This document shows, in pieces, positions 23,518-33,132 of a DNA stretch of 64,000 bases (within the stretch, counting starts at the first letter, position 1; the number at the start of each line of letters is the position of its first letter). Origin of the DNA: RQOF01 sp964461135 (GTDB lineage: Bacteria; Calditrichota; Calditrichia; RBG-13-44-9); the NCBI GenBank assembly GCA_964461135.1, contig CAYWTB010000002.1:1-64000 (forward strand), read 5' to 3'. The notes below the pieces were generated by a model. The model worked only from the letters and a program-made list of their open reading frames with translations. It made no database searches and was not told the origin of the DNA. A program made the position numbers and the translations under genes.

Positions 23518-23631
23518 AAGCACTATTTAACACAAAGCCATCCAAAAATATTTTATTTGCTTTTATCAAATTAAATATATGTACTACGGTCGCAACAAGC
23601 GTCTCTATAAACGTTTGGTACATAAACCCTC

Positions 23632-23667
23632 CCATCCAGAAGAATACTTTCGGATGGTTTTTTATTT
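23632..23667 (+). terminator. Intrinsic terminator, + strand
   Basis: CCATCC/GGATGG stem followed by TTTTTTATTT. No annotated + strand gene feeds it, so a small RNA or a short ORF (48 codons from ATG 23579) may lie upstream. Confidence 0.55.
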
Positions 23668-23673
23668 CAACAA

Positions 23674-23700
23674 TAAAAAAGCCCCAACGAATTGGGGCTT
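23674..23700 (-). terminator. Intrinsic terminator, minus strand
   Basis: AAGCCCCAA-CGAA-TTGGGGCTT stem-loop with a T-tract on the minus strand, back to back with the + strand terminator. A near copy is at 27745. Confidence 0.7.
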
Positions 23701-24061
23701 AAAATTCATTGAATATTCCTTCTGATTTGTTTATATGAAATGCCAACCCTTAAATGTAAGTAACAAAAATAAAAAGATAGCTATCAAACGACAACTGTCT
23801 ATTCAACGTCAATTATTTTTCTTTTCAGAAATTTAATTGTCACCAGTCAATTATCTATAATCATCTTAAAATTAACCTTCTCTGTTAATATTAGCGGACA
23901 GTAAGAAAACACAATTTCCATCAATGCGGCGAGAACCGGCACTTGAATTTCTCACTGCCCGTACTTATAAATAATTGGAAATGATTTCCTGCTTGTAGAG
24001 CTCAATCACAGATATGAAGATAGAATTATAAGGCACGTCCCTGTGCCCGTCCTGTCATTTT
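23701..24061. other. Non-coding stretch at a boundary
   Basis: About 360 bases, AT-rich, no supported gene, promoter or repeat. It marks the change from short phage-like genes to chromosome-like genes. Confidence 0.5.
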
Positions 24062-24259
24062 TCAACCGGAGGAGGCCAGCTCTTCCATTTTGTTGAGCCA
24101 GTGCCCGGTACGTTGGAGTGTGCAAAGTTTTTGATACAGAGGAGTGTTATCTTTTTTATGGTAAATAATATTTGCCTATCCCCCCATCTCACCGATCACG
24201 GCGAGAATCTCCTGATAGTTTTTCTGATAGGCCTCACGGATTTCCCGCCGTGTCATCAT
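24062..24259 (-). pseudogene. Short gene interrupted by an in-frame TAG
   Basis: ATG 24259 opens a frame reading MMTRREIREAYQKNYQEILA and ending in TAG at 24176-24178 after 27 codons. The same frame then continues for 37 codons (DNTPLYQKLCTLQRTGHWLN) to TGA. One stop in an otherwise protein-like reading suggests a nonsense mutation, or rarely read-through. No family recognised. Confidence 0.4.
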
Positions 24260-24280
24260 TTTTCTATTCAGACCGGTGAT

Positions 24281-24700
24281 TTATTTTTTATTCTTATTTT
24301 TCTTTTTAGCCTGTCCCGGGGGATATTTTTTCTGGTGCTCTTTGTAGTACAGATACGGTTTATCCGTCTCCAGTTCCAGGGTGACCAATTCCCCCAGTTT
24401 TACTCTCAAGCCTGAGGGTAATTCGGCACTTACCCTCCAGTTATCACCGGAAAGATAAAAGTAGAGTTTACGGTTAATGTCAAAATAAACCGCACAGGCC
24501 GGATAATAATGATACCGGTATTTCGCCCGATACCCGTGGGCAGGTGCATGAGGAGGCGGGCCTTTTTTATCGGGAGGCAGCTGACTCCATTTTGCATGAC
24601 CCGGGGAACCTGATTCAATACCGCCGCGGGTTGAGCTGCAGGACGTTATAAACAGAAGAATTACCGAAAAAATGAAAAACCGAAACAAATAAATCACCAT
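24281..24700 (-). CDS. Outer-membrane-type lipoprotein, unknown family
   Basis: 139 residues. N-terminal signal with lipobox (FSVILLFITSC, Cys about 21), then a Gly/Pro-rich linker, a Tyr-rich stretch (KYRYHYYPACAVYF) and a beta-rich domain, ending in a Lys-rich tail. GAGG precedes the start. Probably anchored in the outer or inner membrane facing the periplasm. The composition is chromosome-like. Confidence 0.65.
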   Translation of the reverse strand: MVIYLFRFFIFSVILLFITSCSSTRGGIESGSPGHAKWSQLPPDKKGPPPHAPAHGYRAKYRYHYYPACAVYFDINRKLYFYLSGDNWRVSAELPSGLRVKLGELVTLELETDKPYLYYKEHQKKYPPGQAKKKNKNKK

Positions 24701-25006
24701 GACCTCTTTATCCTTTTAGTCATTATCTCCTGTTTATATTATCGGCGGGATTTAAACTCACTTAACAAATGTTCCAGGGTTAAAAAGGCTTGGAATAATT
24801 TATCTGGTTATACAAAGCACAAAAGCTTTGAGAATAATATTATTCCAGAAATACTTTAAACGAAAAAGAGGAAATTTAAAACACCTTAAAAAATTCATTT
24901 AATCTTCATTATTTACTCTCAGATTAAAATTCGGGATTGAATTTAAAGGTATGATTAAAAATAGATTTTCGGTTTAAAAAAACAGCATCTCCCTGGAGTA
25001 CACAAT
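24701..25006. other. Divergent intergenic region
   Basis: 306 bases between the minus-strand lipoprotein and the + strand epimerase gene. AT-rich; it should hold both promoters but none is clear enough to place. Confidence 0.4.
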
Positions 25007-25966
25007 TTGAGAGTATTTCTGGCCGGCAGCACAGGCGTTATTGGTAAGAGCCTCCTACCGCTTTTATTGGAGAAAGGCCATGAGGTGTTCGCCCTTATTC
25101 ACACACCTCAGAAAGCTAAAGCAGTTGAGGAACTTGGGGCCAGGACCGTTATTGCTGATGCCCTGAACAGGAATGAGTTGACAGAAGCCATCAGGAAAAC
25201 GGAACCGGAGGTTATCATCCATGAACTCACCGCACTATCCACAGTTACCGGTAGTTTCAGAAAATTTGACCAGGAATTCGCCTTGACCAATCGCTTTCGC
25301 ACCGAGGTTACCGACACCATGCTTGCAGCGGCAGGTGCGGTAGGAGTACGCCGATTTATTGCCCAGAGCTTCTGTGGCTGGCCTTATGCCCGTGAAGGCT
25401 GGATAGTTAAAACCGAAGACGATCCACTCGACACCAATCCTCCTGCCAGTTTCAGAAAAACCCTGGAGGCAATACGGTATTTGGAGAATGCTATAAGCCG
25501 GGCAGAAAACATCGAGGCATTAGCACTGCGATACGGACTGTTGTATGGGCCGGGTACCGGTATTGCTAAAGATAGTGCAATTGTCACGCAGGTTCGTAAT
25601 CGTAGAATACCCATTATCGGCGACGGAGCAGGCGTGTGGTCTTTCATCCATGTGGACGATGCGGCCCAGGCAACCTTGGCTGCCATCTCCCGGGGTAATC
25701 CGGGAATTTATAATATCGTGGACGATGTGCCGGCACCGGTCTCAACCTGGCTTCCGTACATGGCGCAAATCCTGGGTTCCAAGCCACCTTACCACCTGTC
25801 AGTATGGCTTGGCAGGCTCCTGATCGGTGAAGGTGGTGTAACAATGATGACGCAGATTCGAGGCGGTTCTAATATCAAAGCAAAACGTGAACTGGAATGG
25901 CAACTTGTTTACCCAAACTGGCGGAATGGTTTCAAAATGGAGTTGACAGAGAATACCATAAAATAG
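25007..25966 (+). CDS. NAD(P)-dependent epimerase/dehydratase (extended SDR)
   Basis: 319 residues from a TTG start with CTGGAG nine bases upstream. The Rossmann dinucleotide motif GSTGVIGKSL is at residues 7-16. The strand/loop HELTALSTV and the catalytic region RFIAQSFCGWPY have no clear YxxxK, so the catalytic residues are atypical. GLLYGPGTG and FIHVDDAAQATLAAI are typical of atypical/extended SDRs acting on nucleotide sugars or similar. It stands alone on the + strand in a chromosome-like block. The substrate is unknown. Confidence 0.75.
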   Translation: MRVFLAGSTGVIGKSLLPLLLEKGHEVFALIHTPQKAKAVEELGARTVIADALNRNELTEAIRKTEPEVIIHELTALSTVTGSFRKFDQEFALTNRFRTEVTDTMLAAAGAVGVRRFIAQSFCGWPYAREGWIVKTEDDPLDTNPPASFRKTLEAIRYLENAISRAENIEALALRYGLLYGPGTGIAKDSAIVTQVRNRRIPIIGDGAGVWSFIHVDDAAQATLAAISRGNPGIYNIVDDVPAPVSTWLPYMAQILGSKPPYHLSVWLGRLLIGEGGVTMMTQIRGGSNIKAKRELEWQLVYPNWRNGFKMELTENTIK

Positions 25967-26298
25967 ATTATGTAAAAAAAGACGAATTATTTTTTACGGG
26001 CAGTGCAGCGTATAGTTTTAATACACACCTTATGTGTAAGATTCTGGCAGGTCGACAAACCAGATTCCTACAACGCATTGAATTAATTGACTTAAAAATA
26101 GTAGTGAAAAATTCACTATTGAATATTAAAATCCAGTAAAGTAAATTCATTCAGAGCTCCTTAGTCTAGCTCCAATATGATAATGAATTAAAAAAATAAA
26201 ATAGATCAATAAACAAATCATCCACAGGACTACTTTAATTATTTTTCTATATAAATTATAAAATTAGGTCTAACAAACTTTAGCCAGAGAAAAATATC
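25967..26298. other. Non-coding stretch
   Basis: 332 AT-rich bases between two + strand genes; no supported gene or clear terminator is seen. Confidence 0.4.
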
Positions 26299-26670
26299 AT
26301 GCAAGTCGCTGGCAAATGGCCTCGTATTCTGGTTATTGTCGGATTTGTCCTGATGCTGATCGGCATCCTTGATCCTCTGGAAGGATCCCTGGTCATCCTC
26401 CCTGGGACCGGCCTGGTGGCACTTGGAGCACTGCTCAGAAACAGCCCGTCCAGAATTTTGATCTCCTGGGCATTTTGGCTGGTTTTGTTTGGTATTGGTG
26501 CCATGTGGGGATTGAGTGCGATCGGGGGGATTGGCGGAGAGACCGGCCGCTCGCACTGGTGGGGACTAACCATTCTACCCTATCCAATCGGTTGGATTAT
26601 GGGTTTTGTGGGTGCCATCCGTATATTTCGGGAACATTCCCGGTATGTAAGACCACATGCTGTGCAATAG
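26299..26670 (+). CDS. Small membrane protein
   Basis: 123 residues with three to four hydrophobic helices (ILVIVGFVLMLIGIL, LVALGALL, AFWLVLFGIGAMWGL, GWIMGFVGAI). Gly-rich loop GGIGGETG between helices. Conserved-looking but of unknown function. The ribosome site is weak (CCAGAG). Confidence 0.55.
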   Translation: MQVAGKWPRILVIVGFVLMLIGILDPLEGSLVILPGTGLVALGALLRNSPSRILISWAFWLVLFGIGAMWGLSAIGGIGGETGRSHWWGLTILPYPIGWIMGFVGAIRIFREHSRYVRPHAVQ

Positions 26671-26879
26671 CCAACAGATAGAATGCTTTGTACACAGCTT
26701 TTAGGGAATTGTAGCTGCAAATGTCTGATTTTTAATTTATTCATGTCAACAACAACATAAAATTCTATCTAATTTTCCAATTGTTTTTAAATCTTTGATT
26801 CGCTAAACTGTTGACGTCAGCCGATCCCTCCCTTAAATCCCACCTCCCTATTAAAATAGTTTACTAAATGGCTGACATG

Positions 26880-26910
26880 AAAAAGCCCCGCTTATATTCG
26901 AGTGGGGCTT
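26880..26910 (-). terminator. Intrinsic terminator
   Basis: AAGCCCC/GGGGCTT stem with a 14-base loop and TTTTT on the minus strand, downstream of the broken gene ending at 27009. Confidence 0.65.
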
Positions 26911-26959
26911 ATATTTATTATAAAATTTTTTGTTAATTTAAAAGACATAGAGCTTTTCA

Positions 26960-26976
26960 TGTGTCACAGTGACACA
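26960..26976. repeat. Dispersed palindrome, copy 5 (covariant arms)
   Basis: TGTGTCACAGTGACACA, perfect 17-bp palindrome. The 20 bases to its left (AGAGCTTTTC and context) match those left of copy 6 at 38729, although the arms themselves differ. Confidence 0.75.
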
Positions 26977-27008
26977 CGAAGTCATTTCAATAAATTTTCT
27001 TTAAAACT

Positions 27009-27661
27009 TTAATATTCCTCATAATGACAAAAAAACTGAATATCATGAATCTTCACAAAACCTTGGTTGGCTTCCAGTGCCCTTGTGGTATGCGGTTTTG
27101 CGACCTTAACCGTTTCATAAATAACATTCTCTCTATGAACCGGATCCCTTATTACATGAGAATTGCTGAAATGCCAGCCCAGCCATTTCATAATAGTCTT
27201 ATTAGCACAACGAATCTTTGTTTGGCCTTTATCTTCCAGAACATGAACCACGGCCACAATCGGATATCCCTGATACTTATGAATAATATCAGTTTCTTGT
27301 GGTTCCGGATCCAACATCTGAAAGTACAGCCTGGGCATATGCCAGTTCCCCAACAAATTAAAATAACCTTTTAAAAACATGGCCTTACGATATAATATCG
27401 TACCCCTCAAATACTTTTCCAAATACTTTTGCGTATATCTATCACCATTTAACAAAGAAGTCAGTGAATTCGTCCAATCCTCTGACGGATTCAATTCATA
27501 ATTCTTGCCGAAAAAAGATTAAACAGCCATATATCCTGGTTTCTTATGCCAATTAATATTATCAAATTCAAACTTGGGTTCTTTTAATAAATCCAACTGA
27601 ATTCAGCATACTTTTTAAATGCACTTTCATAATGATATGTTTGAACCGGCAATGTCAACAC
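27009..27661 (-). pseudogene. Frameshifted and nonsense-broken hypothetical gene
   Basis: The 3' part (27009-27494) encodes 161 residues ending HDIQFFCHYEEY. Upstream in the same frame, after a TAA at 27519-27521, protein-like sequence continues (FEFDNINWHKKPGYMAV). After a frame change near 27600 it continues again (TLPVQTYHYESAFKKYAEF) to about 27661. One frameshift and one stop separate three pieces of what reads as one protein. The TTG at 27494 could allow a shortened product. Family unknown. Confidence 0.5.
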
Positions 27662-27744
27662 TTTTTATAAGTTTTTGGGTCGGTAACAGTCTGAAGACAA
27701 GCGGCAATATCGCTTAAATTGTATGAAAAAATCATTTAGTCGAC

Positions 27745-27767
27745 AAAAAAAGCCCCAACGAATTGGG
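27745..27767 (-). terminator. Terminator, partial copy of the one at 23674
   Basis: CCCAA-CGAA-TTGGG stem-loop with seven T residues on the minus strand. The sequence is nearly identical to 23674-23700, but the outer stem is broken (GGGAC instead of GGGGC). Confidence 0.5.
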
Positions 27768-27863
27768 ACTAAATTCAATGATTATTGTTGTCCTTGAAGA
27801 TACTTTCTTTAATCACGCCACGTTAGTATCTTGGCGTTTCAGGCATAGAACATCACCCTCCTT

Positions 27864-28034
27864 TCAACTAATCATGTAATCCACCATGGTCCAATCCGCA
27901 CCTAATATTTCACTACATTCTGTTAGCTTAATTTCAATAAGATCATACAATCCAATTTGGGATTTGTACGCTTCCTCTTTCAATTCCTCAATACGTTCAT
28001 CACTAAAATCATACTGTACTTCGATCTTATTCAT
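27864..28034 (-). CDS. 56-residue acidic hypothetical protein
   Basis: ATG 28034 with GGGG upstream, TGA 27864. The sequence begins MNKIEVQYDFSDERIEELKE and is acidic and helical. It lies last in a three-gene minus-strand unit with the genes at 28048 and 28347, followed by the terminator at 27745. Unrecognised. Confidence 0.5.
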   Translation of the reverse strand: MNKIEVQYDFSDERIEELKEEAYKSQIGLYDLIEIKLTECSEILGADWTMVDYMIS

Positions 28035-28047
28035 TTTTCCCCACTCT

Positions 28048-28350
28048 CTATCTGTTTTGTAGCAATTTAAATTGTTTCAAATCCGGATTCACCCAGACCG
28101 GGCCGGAGAAACATTGTTTCTTGTAATCTTTATCAAATAGCCAATGGTGAATACACTCCATTAATAATTCGAGCAAATATTTTGAGTCTTTAATGAATCG
28201 ATCATCAATGAATATCGAATAATTGATCACAAACTCACCTGGACCACTGTTTATGGCAATTAGTAATTCCTTTTCAAGAGCCAATCCAAAGGCAAATTGA
28301 TTACTACTTTCCACTCCAACGAAATGAACCTGTCTAAATTTAGGTTTCAT
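28048..28350 (-). CDS. Hypothetical protein
   Basis: 100 residues with AGGAG before the start; the start overlaps the stop of the upstream gene. No motif is recognised; style like other element genes. Confidence 0.5.
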   Translation of the reverse strand: MKPKFRQVHFVGVESSNQFAFGLALEKELLIAINSGPGEFVINYSIFIDDRFIKDSKYLLELLMECIHHWLFDKDYKKQCFSGPVWVNPDLKQFKLLQNR

Positions 28351-28610
28351 CCTCCACTCCTATCAAATTCTTTCAAACACCTATTAAGTTTTTGCCTAAG
28401 CTTATGGAATTGCGAATCACTAAATTCATTTTCAAAATATACAGTCCAATATTGAGCATCTTTGCTTAAAGAAATATTTGTAATGTTTATTTTCTCCGGT
28501 TTAAAAAAGCCCTCCAATAAAGACTGCAACATATAAACCGAATCAATCTTAATATTCGGATATTTGCTTCTCTTAATTTTAAAACCTCTGGCCTTTTCTT
28601 GATTGCTCAT
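28347..28610 (-). CDS. Hypothetical protein
   Basis: 87 residues, basic at both ends, with GGAG nine bases upstream of the start. First gene of the small unit at 27.8-28.6 kb. No family is recognised. Confidence 0.5.
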   Translation of the reverse strand: MSNQEKARGFKIKRSKYPNIKIDSVYMLQSLLEGFFKPEKINITNISLSKDAQYWTVYFENEFSDSQFHKLRQKLNRCLKEFDRSGG

Positions 28611-29146
28611 TTTTCTATTCTCCAGAGTTATTCCATTAAATCTAATACAATATTTATTCGTTTGAAATTATTTCAAATAAGTTCTAATATTTCTTTTCAA
28701 AATTTTTTTTCAACTGTAAAAACTTTTAATGCAAACACACCTGGGAAAGCTAATGAGACGTACGATTTCTGTTCATTTTATACGAAAGTATATCGGGATT
28801 TTTAAGTTTCGTGGTGTATAAACACTGTACTTTTCACTCCTCTCAAAAAGATTGCCTCGGATCCATCTACTTCTTTTCCAGAAATCTTAATCCATGCTTT
28901 TAAGTATAATATCTTTGACATTCCTGATACGATGTTTACTCCAGGTAGTTAATTGCATAATATAATTAAAAATCGGTTTTCTATTATAACGCTTGTGAGT
29001 TTTACTGATTTCTATATAATTTACCTTTTAAGATTGTTTGTAATAAAATTTCATTACATTCCTTGGTAGGATGAAATGCAGGGCTGGTATATTTTAAAAA
29101 TTAATAATATATAAGATGATTTTATAATATCCGGAATTTAGGATGA
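28611..29146. other. Non-coding stretch at a boundary
   Basis: 536 AT-rich bases with no supported gene. It separates phage-like small genes from the potassium-transport/two-component operon and may hold the promoter of the gene at 28610. Confidence 0.45.
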
Positions 29147-29722
29147 TCACTTCTTATGAAAAGTTGTATCAAAGTGATTATCACTTAAAATTAATTCTCC
29201 TTTTAAAAGCATCAAGTTAACACGATTACCGAGTTCCTTGAAATTGTATGAAACAGCCGTAGAAGAATCCCGCAAAGCAACAATCTGGTTGTCTAACATC
29301 ATTATTAATCCTTCCAGCGTTTTATTCACACCCGGGGTTTCCTTCCTTACCATTTTTAATACTAATTTTCTGGCAGATGACAGCTTATCATTCGCGAGGC
29401 CAATTTTTCCCAGAAAATAGCAACGATCTGAATCGTATACCAATTCCCTGACCTCAGTTAACGGAATATAATAAGCATGCAATTCAGTGAGAATACCGGC
29501 AATTGCTTCTGCGTCACTTCGAATGAGTGAGTTTCCCTTTGCATTAATTAAAAGATTGTTTGTAAGTTCTGAGGCTTTAACCACTCTATCATCCAGGTAA
29601 TGAAATGTCGTTTCTTTCAGGGCCGGTATCCACGGTTTGGTCTCTTTACGATTTAATACACTAACAGCGACTATAACTGTTAGAACAAAAAAAACTATTA
29701 AAGCTGTAATCACCGTTTTCAT
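29147..29722 (-). CDS. Membrane-anchored helical protein in the potassium operon
   Basis: 191 residues: one N-terminal membrane helix (TALIVFFVLTVIVAVSVL, about 5-22) then an all-helical extracytoplasmic domain of about 160 residues resembling a helical bundle sensor. GGAG precedes the start; it is the last gene after the TrkH-like channel, 22 bases apart. Probably works with the channel or kinase; its family is unknown. Confidence 0.55.
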   Translation of the reverse strand: MKTVITALIVFFVLTVIVAVSVLNRKETKPWIPALKETTFHYLDDRVVKASELTNNLLINAKGNSLIRSDAEAIAGILTELHAYYIPLTEVRELVYDSDRCYFLGKIGLANDKLSSARKLVLKMVRKETPGVNKTLEGLIMMLDNQIVALRDSSTAVSYNFKELGNRVNLMLLKGELILSDNHFDTTFHKK

Positions 29723-29744
29723 TTTTAATCTCTCCGGTTTTATT

Positions 29745-31097
29745 TTAACCGATATATAATATTCCTGCAGGATATCGAAAATCAGCTGGTTTGGGTCTAC
29801 CCAAAAGAGAATAGCCCAAAGTCAACACCCCAATCCGACCAACAAACATGGTGATGATTATTAAAATTTTTCCTACGAATGATAACTGAGATGTAATCCC
29901 GGTTGATAAACCGACGGTACCGAAAGCTGAAACCGTTTCAAATAGTATTTTAAGGAAAGAGATTCTTTCCGTTAAAATAAGTGTTAAACTAACTCCCGTA
30001 ATTAGCAGAAAAGCCAGTATGGCAATTGCAAAAGATTTATCGATGGCCTCTCTGGGAATCTCCTTCTTAAAGGCATTTGTATTTACCTGACCTTTCAGCA
30101 ATCCAATGAGATGAAAGACCATCGCACCCAAAGAAGTCGTTTTGATTCCACCGCCGGTTCCCCCGGGCGAGGCGCCAATAAACATCAGGATGATTATAAT
30201 AAATAATGCATCCTGACCCAGACCTCCAATTTCCACAGTATTAAATCCGGTCGTAGAGGTGGCTGAAATTGTCTGAAAGGATATGGCCAATATTTTTTCC
30301 TTGAGGGGGATAATTGCTGAGAGGTTGGTATCGAAAAATAAAATAAAGCAACCGAAAGTTATCAGAAAGAGAGTAATTATCGATACTAATTTTGAATGCA
30401 TGCTTAGTTTAGCGTGTACATTATGTTTTAATTTCTTCAAAAAATATAGATTAAAATCCTGTATGACAAAAAAGCCAATACCTCCGGTAATGCAGATGAT
30501 GTCAAGGAGAATGTTTAGGGAAATGTTATCTTTATATACTTCAAAACTGTTGGGGAACAAGGAAAATCCAGCAGTACAGAACGCGGAGATTGAATGAAAT
30601 AATCCCAGGTAAAACGCATGGACAGCCGTATACTGTTTCAGATAAAAAAGGCTGAGCAGGACTGCCGAACCCAGCTCAAACAGAATGGTAAACAGTATCG
30701 TCGAACCTACAAATCTTTTAATCCCCCCCAAAGTTGTCCCGGCTAAAGATTCGCGTAATAAACTTTTAATATTTAAAGATGGCTCTTTGCGAATGAGATA
30801 AGTGAATAAGGTGATCAGGATCATATATCCCAATCCCCCGATCTGAATGAGGGAGAGAATGATGAGCTGTCCTGTTAACGAATAATAACTTCCCGTATCG
30901 ACGATTATTAAGCCGGTGGTAGTTACAGCAGACGTTGCGGTAAAAAATGCATCAATCCACGGTTCATGGTGGTGCTGTTGGGATGAAAAGGGAAATTGCA
31001 GCAATAACGCCCCGATACCTACAATTATTACAAATCCAAGGAAAATAACCTGGAAAGGAGTCAGATTTACAAATCTATTTTTGAGAAATGATATCAT
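29745..31097 (-). CDS. TrkH/KtrB-family potassium uptake channel subunit
   Basis: About 450 residues from ATG 31097 (AGGG upstream); an upstream GTG at 31145 would overlap the kinase. Four pore-loop repeats carry the filter region: TSAVTTTGL, ISAFCTAGF, ISATSTTGFN and VSAFGTVGLS, each with the key Gly. Some ten membrane helices. It moves K+ into the cell and normally needs a cytoplasmic KtrA/TrkA RCK ring, which is not in the window. It lies downstream of a histidine kinase, so K+ uptake is probably tied to that signalling pair. Confidence 0.88.
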   Translation of the reverse strand: MISFLKNRFVNLTPFQVIFLGFVIIVGIGALLLQFPFSSQQHHHEPWIDAFFTATSAVTTTGLIIVDTGSYYSLTGQLIILSLIQIGGLGYMILITLFTYLIRKEPSLNIKSLLRESLAGTTLGGIKRFVGSTILFTILFELGSAVLLSLFYLKQYTAVHAFYLGLFHSISAFCTAGFSLFPNSFEVYKDNISLNILLDIICITGGIGFFVIQDFNLYFLKKLKHNVHAKLSMHSKLVSIITLFLITFGCFILFFDTNLSAIIPLKEKILAISFQTISATSTTGFNTVEIGGLGQDALFIIIILMFIGASPGGTGGGIKTTSLGAMVFHLIGLLKGQVNTNAFKKEIPREAIDKSFAIAILAFLLITGVSLTLILTERISFLKILFETVSAFGTVGLSTGITSQLSFVGKILIIITMFVGRIGVLTLGYSLLGRPKPADFRYPAGILYIG

Positions 31098-31117
31098 ACT
31101 CGTTATTACCCTGCACT

Positions 31118-32986
31118 TTAATTGATTGATGCACCCGACCCACATGTGGGAATTTGAAAATAAAAGGTGCTCCCCTGACCCGATTCACTGGTCAGTCCAA
31201 TAAATCCTCCCTGGGATTCAATGAATTCTTTGGACAGGGCAAGTCCAAGTCCTGAACCTTTTTCACCTTTCTCACCTAATTGGACAAATTTTTGGAATAA
31301 TTTCCTTTGATCCTCGGCCTTAATTCCCGGACCTTCATCCTTGACAGTAAAGACAACAAAATTGCCTTCTTTCGACACCTTCAATAATATGGTTCCATTT
31401 ACCGGCGTATAACGAATCGCATTTCCCAGCAGATTTACCAAAACCCACACGGTTTTTTCAATGTCTGCCCACACTAAAGGCAAGTCAGGTTCAATCTCCT
31501 TTTTTATGGAAACTTGTTTTTCCTTTATAAAAATTGCCAGCGCATCAATGGCAAAGCTTAGAATTATGAAAGGTTCAACTTTTACAATTTCCAGATGGAT
31601 ATTACCCATTTGAATTCGTGAATATTCCAGTAATTCGTTGACAATCCGCAGCAATCTTGCGGTTTGCAGTGAAATGGAATCGGTCAAATTTTCCTGCTCA
31701 GAATTCAGCGCACCAACCCGGTGATCTTTCAACAATTTTAAGTTTAAATTAATAGCTGAAATCGGCGTCTTGAGTTCATGAGAAACCGTGGCCATAAAAC
31801 TGGTCCGGGCAACATCACGTTCTTCGAAGCGGGTAATATTTTTCAGCAAAATAAGATGTCCCAGAGTTATACTAACCTCACTTGGGGACGCAAAGGACCT
31901 CATTTTAATAATTTGAACATGATAAAATCTCTTCTGATTATCATGTTCCCATTCAATAATTTCATCCTGGGATGGTTTACTCTTATTTTCCAATAATATT
32001 TCATTAATTAATTCCTGGAGCTGGTTATTTCCCCAGGAAATAGATGATACTGATTTGCCAATAACCTGTGACTTTTCCAGCCCAAGCAATTTCAAGGTAA
32101 CATGATTGATATAGAGAATGGTATTGTCCTTTCCAAGCACGAGCACGGCATCATCAAAATTTTCGATAATGCTTTCCAGTCTTTTCTTTTCCAATAAAAT
32201 TTGTTCAAGATTTTGACTTTCGAATTCCCTTAATTTGACAGCCATTGTATTGAAGGCTAACGCCATTTCACCCAGTTCATTACCGGGAGGATAATCCAAA
32301 CGCTGATCATAATTTCGCTGAGATATTTCTCTGATCTTTGCCGTCAATTCACTTATAGGCTTTAGTATCATTTTGGGCAAATAAATCAGTAGCCAAACAG
32401 TAAAGATGATGCAAAACAAACCCAATATTGAAATATAGGTACCCACATGATCAGCAGTATTTTCTGCTTTTGTATTCCTTTGCAATATTGCGTTCATGTT
32501 TAAATTATAAATTTCCTCCACCACATTCCGCACTTGGTTGTACTTCACCTGAATTTCCGAATAATAGTGTGACGGGTTGTATACATTCTGTTGAATGATA
32601 AGGCTAAAATTATCCAGATAACTCTGATAGTTTTTACCGAGTTTTTCTACTAATTCCTTCTCACCCACTTCTGTTATATTTTTTTCCTGTGCCATTAGCG
32701 CATTATTAAAAGTAGTTATCGCCTGGGCATATTCTGTTGTAAAATTATTCAATGCAAGACTATCCCTATTCATGAACATGATCCGTTTAATCTGCATGGT
32801 TTGGATCACATCCAACGAATTCAACATAATATGGGCATAGTTTACCGATGCATTGTTGTCGCGAAGAATTGCCCGCGAATCTCTGGAAAGTTCAAATACA
32901 AAAAGAGAACCGGCCAGGCTGAGCAGGACGATGAGTAAAAACAGAATGCTAATGCCACCCACAATTCGCGTTTTTAATTTTTTCAT
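31118..32986 (-). CDS. Membrane sensor histidine kinase (4HB-HAMP-PAS-HisKA-HATPase)
   Basis: 622 residues. TM1 at about 10-33, a four-helix-bundle-like sensor (40-175), TM2 at about 183-203, HAMP (204-258, PISELTAKIREISQRNYDQR), PAS (270-385), phospho-acceptor His403 in SHELKTP, N box NLLGNAIRYTP and G boxes DEGPGI and GSGLGLALS. It autophosphorylates and passes phosphate to a response regulator, most likely the NtrC-type protein encoded just upstream. Last of a unit with a microprotein in front and the K+ channel behind. Confidence 0.9.
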   Translation of the reverse strand: MKKLKTRIVGGISILFLLIVLLSLAGSLFVFELSRDSRAILRDNNASVNYAHIMLNSLDVIQTMQIKRIMFMNRDSLALNNFTTEYAQAITTFNNALMAQEKNITEVGEKELVEKLGKNYQSYLDNFSLIIQQNVYNPSHYYSEIQVKYNQVRNVVEEIYNLNMNAILQRNTKAENTADHVGTYISILGLFCIIFTVWLLIYLPKMILKPISELTAKIREISQRNYDQRLDYPPGNELGEMALAFNTMAVKLREFESQNLEQILLEKKRLESIIENFDDAVLVLGKDNTILYINHVTLKLLGLEKSQVIGKSVSSISWGNNQLQELINEILLENKSKPSQDEIIEWEHDNQKRFYHVQIIKMRSFASPSEVSITLGHLILLKNITRFEERDVARTSFMATVSHELKTPISAINLNLKLLKDHRVGALNSEQENLTDSISLQTARLLRIVNELLEYSRIQMGNIHLEIVKVEPFIILSFAIDALAIFIKEKQVSIKKEIEPDLPLVWADIEKTVWVLVNLLGNAIRYTPVNGTILLKVSKEGNFVVFTVKDEGPGIKAEDQRKLFQKFVQLGEKGEKGSGLGLALSKEFIESQGGFIGLTSESGQGSTFYFQIPTCGSGASIN

Positions 32987-32995
32987 GGTATCTCT

Positions 32996-33100
32996 TTAGA
33001 ATTTTTTGTTTTTTTTGTAATTTTTTCTCTTTATCCATTTTTCGAATTTGAATCCCAAATAAATAGTCAGGATAATTATGACTAAAATGAGTATGTCCAT
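32996..33100 (-). CDS. 34-residue membrane microprotein
   Basis: ATG 33100 with GAGG nine bases upstream; MDILILVIIILTIYLGFKFE then a Lys-rich tail, stop at 32996, ten bases before the kinase start. One membrane helix with a positively charged end, like KdpF-type microproteins. It may stabilise the channel or tune the kinase. It lies directly behind the sigma-54-like promoter. Confidence 0.5.
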   Translation of the reverse strand: MDILILVIIILTIYLGFKFEKWIKRKNYKKNKKF

Positions 33101-33132
33101 TTTTGCATTACCTCATTTTTTAAGGTAAAAAC

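Larger units (their letters stand above)
26671..27008. other. Intergenic region with operator half-variant and terminator
   Basis: 338 bases without a gene. Contains GTTTACTAAAT (26859-26869), like the shortened operator before the methylase-helicase gene, plus a terminator and a dispersed palindrome listed separately. Confidence 0.45.

Noticed and set aside
23579..23725. 48-codon + strand ORF starting MYYGRNKRL
   Set aside because: It runs through two terminators and has no ribosome site; more likely chance or a small RNA.
24101..24415. + strand ORF of 104 codons
   Set aside because: Antisense to a clear lipoprotein gene and the interrupted short gene; hydrophobic by antisense composition.
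26239..26573. Minus-strand ORFs opposite the small membrane protein
   Set aside because: They are antisense shadows with Pro/Gln/Ser-rich composition and no ribosome site.
27630..27660. TTGACA promoter upstream of the gene at 27009
   Set aside because: The hexamer lies inside protein-like sequence of the broken gene and the -10 spacing is poor.
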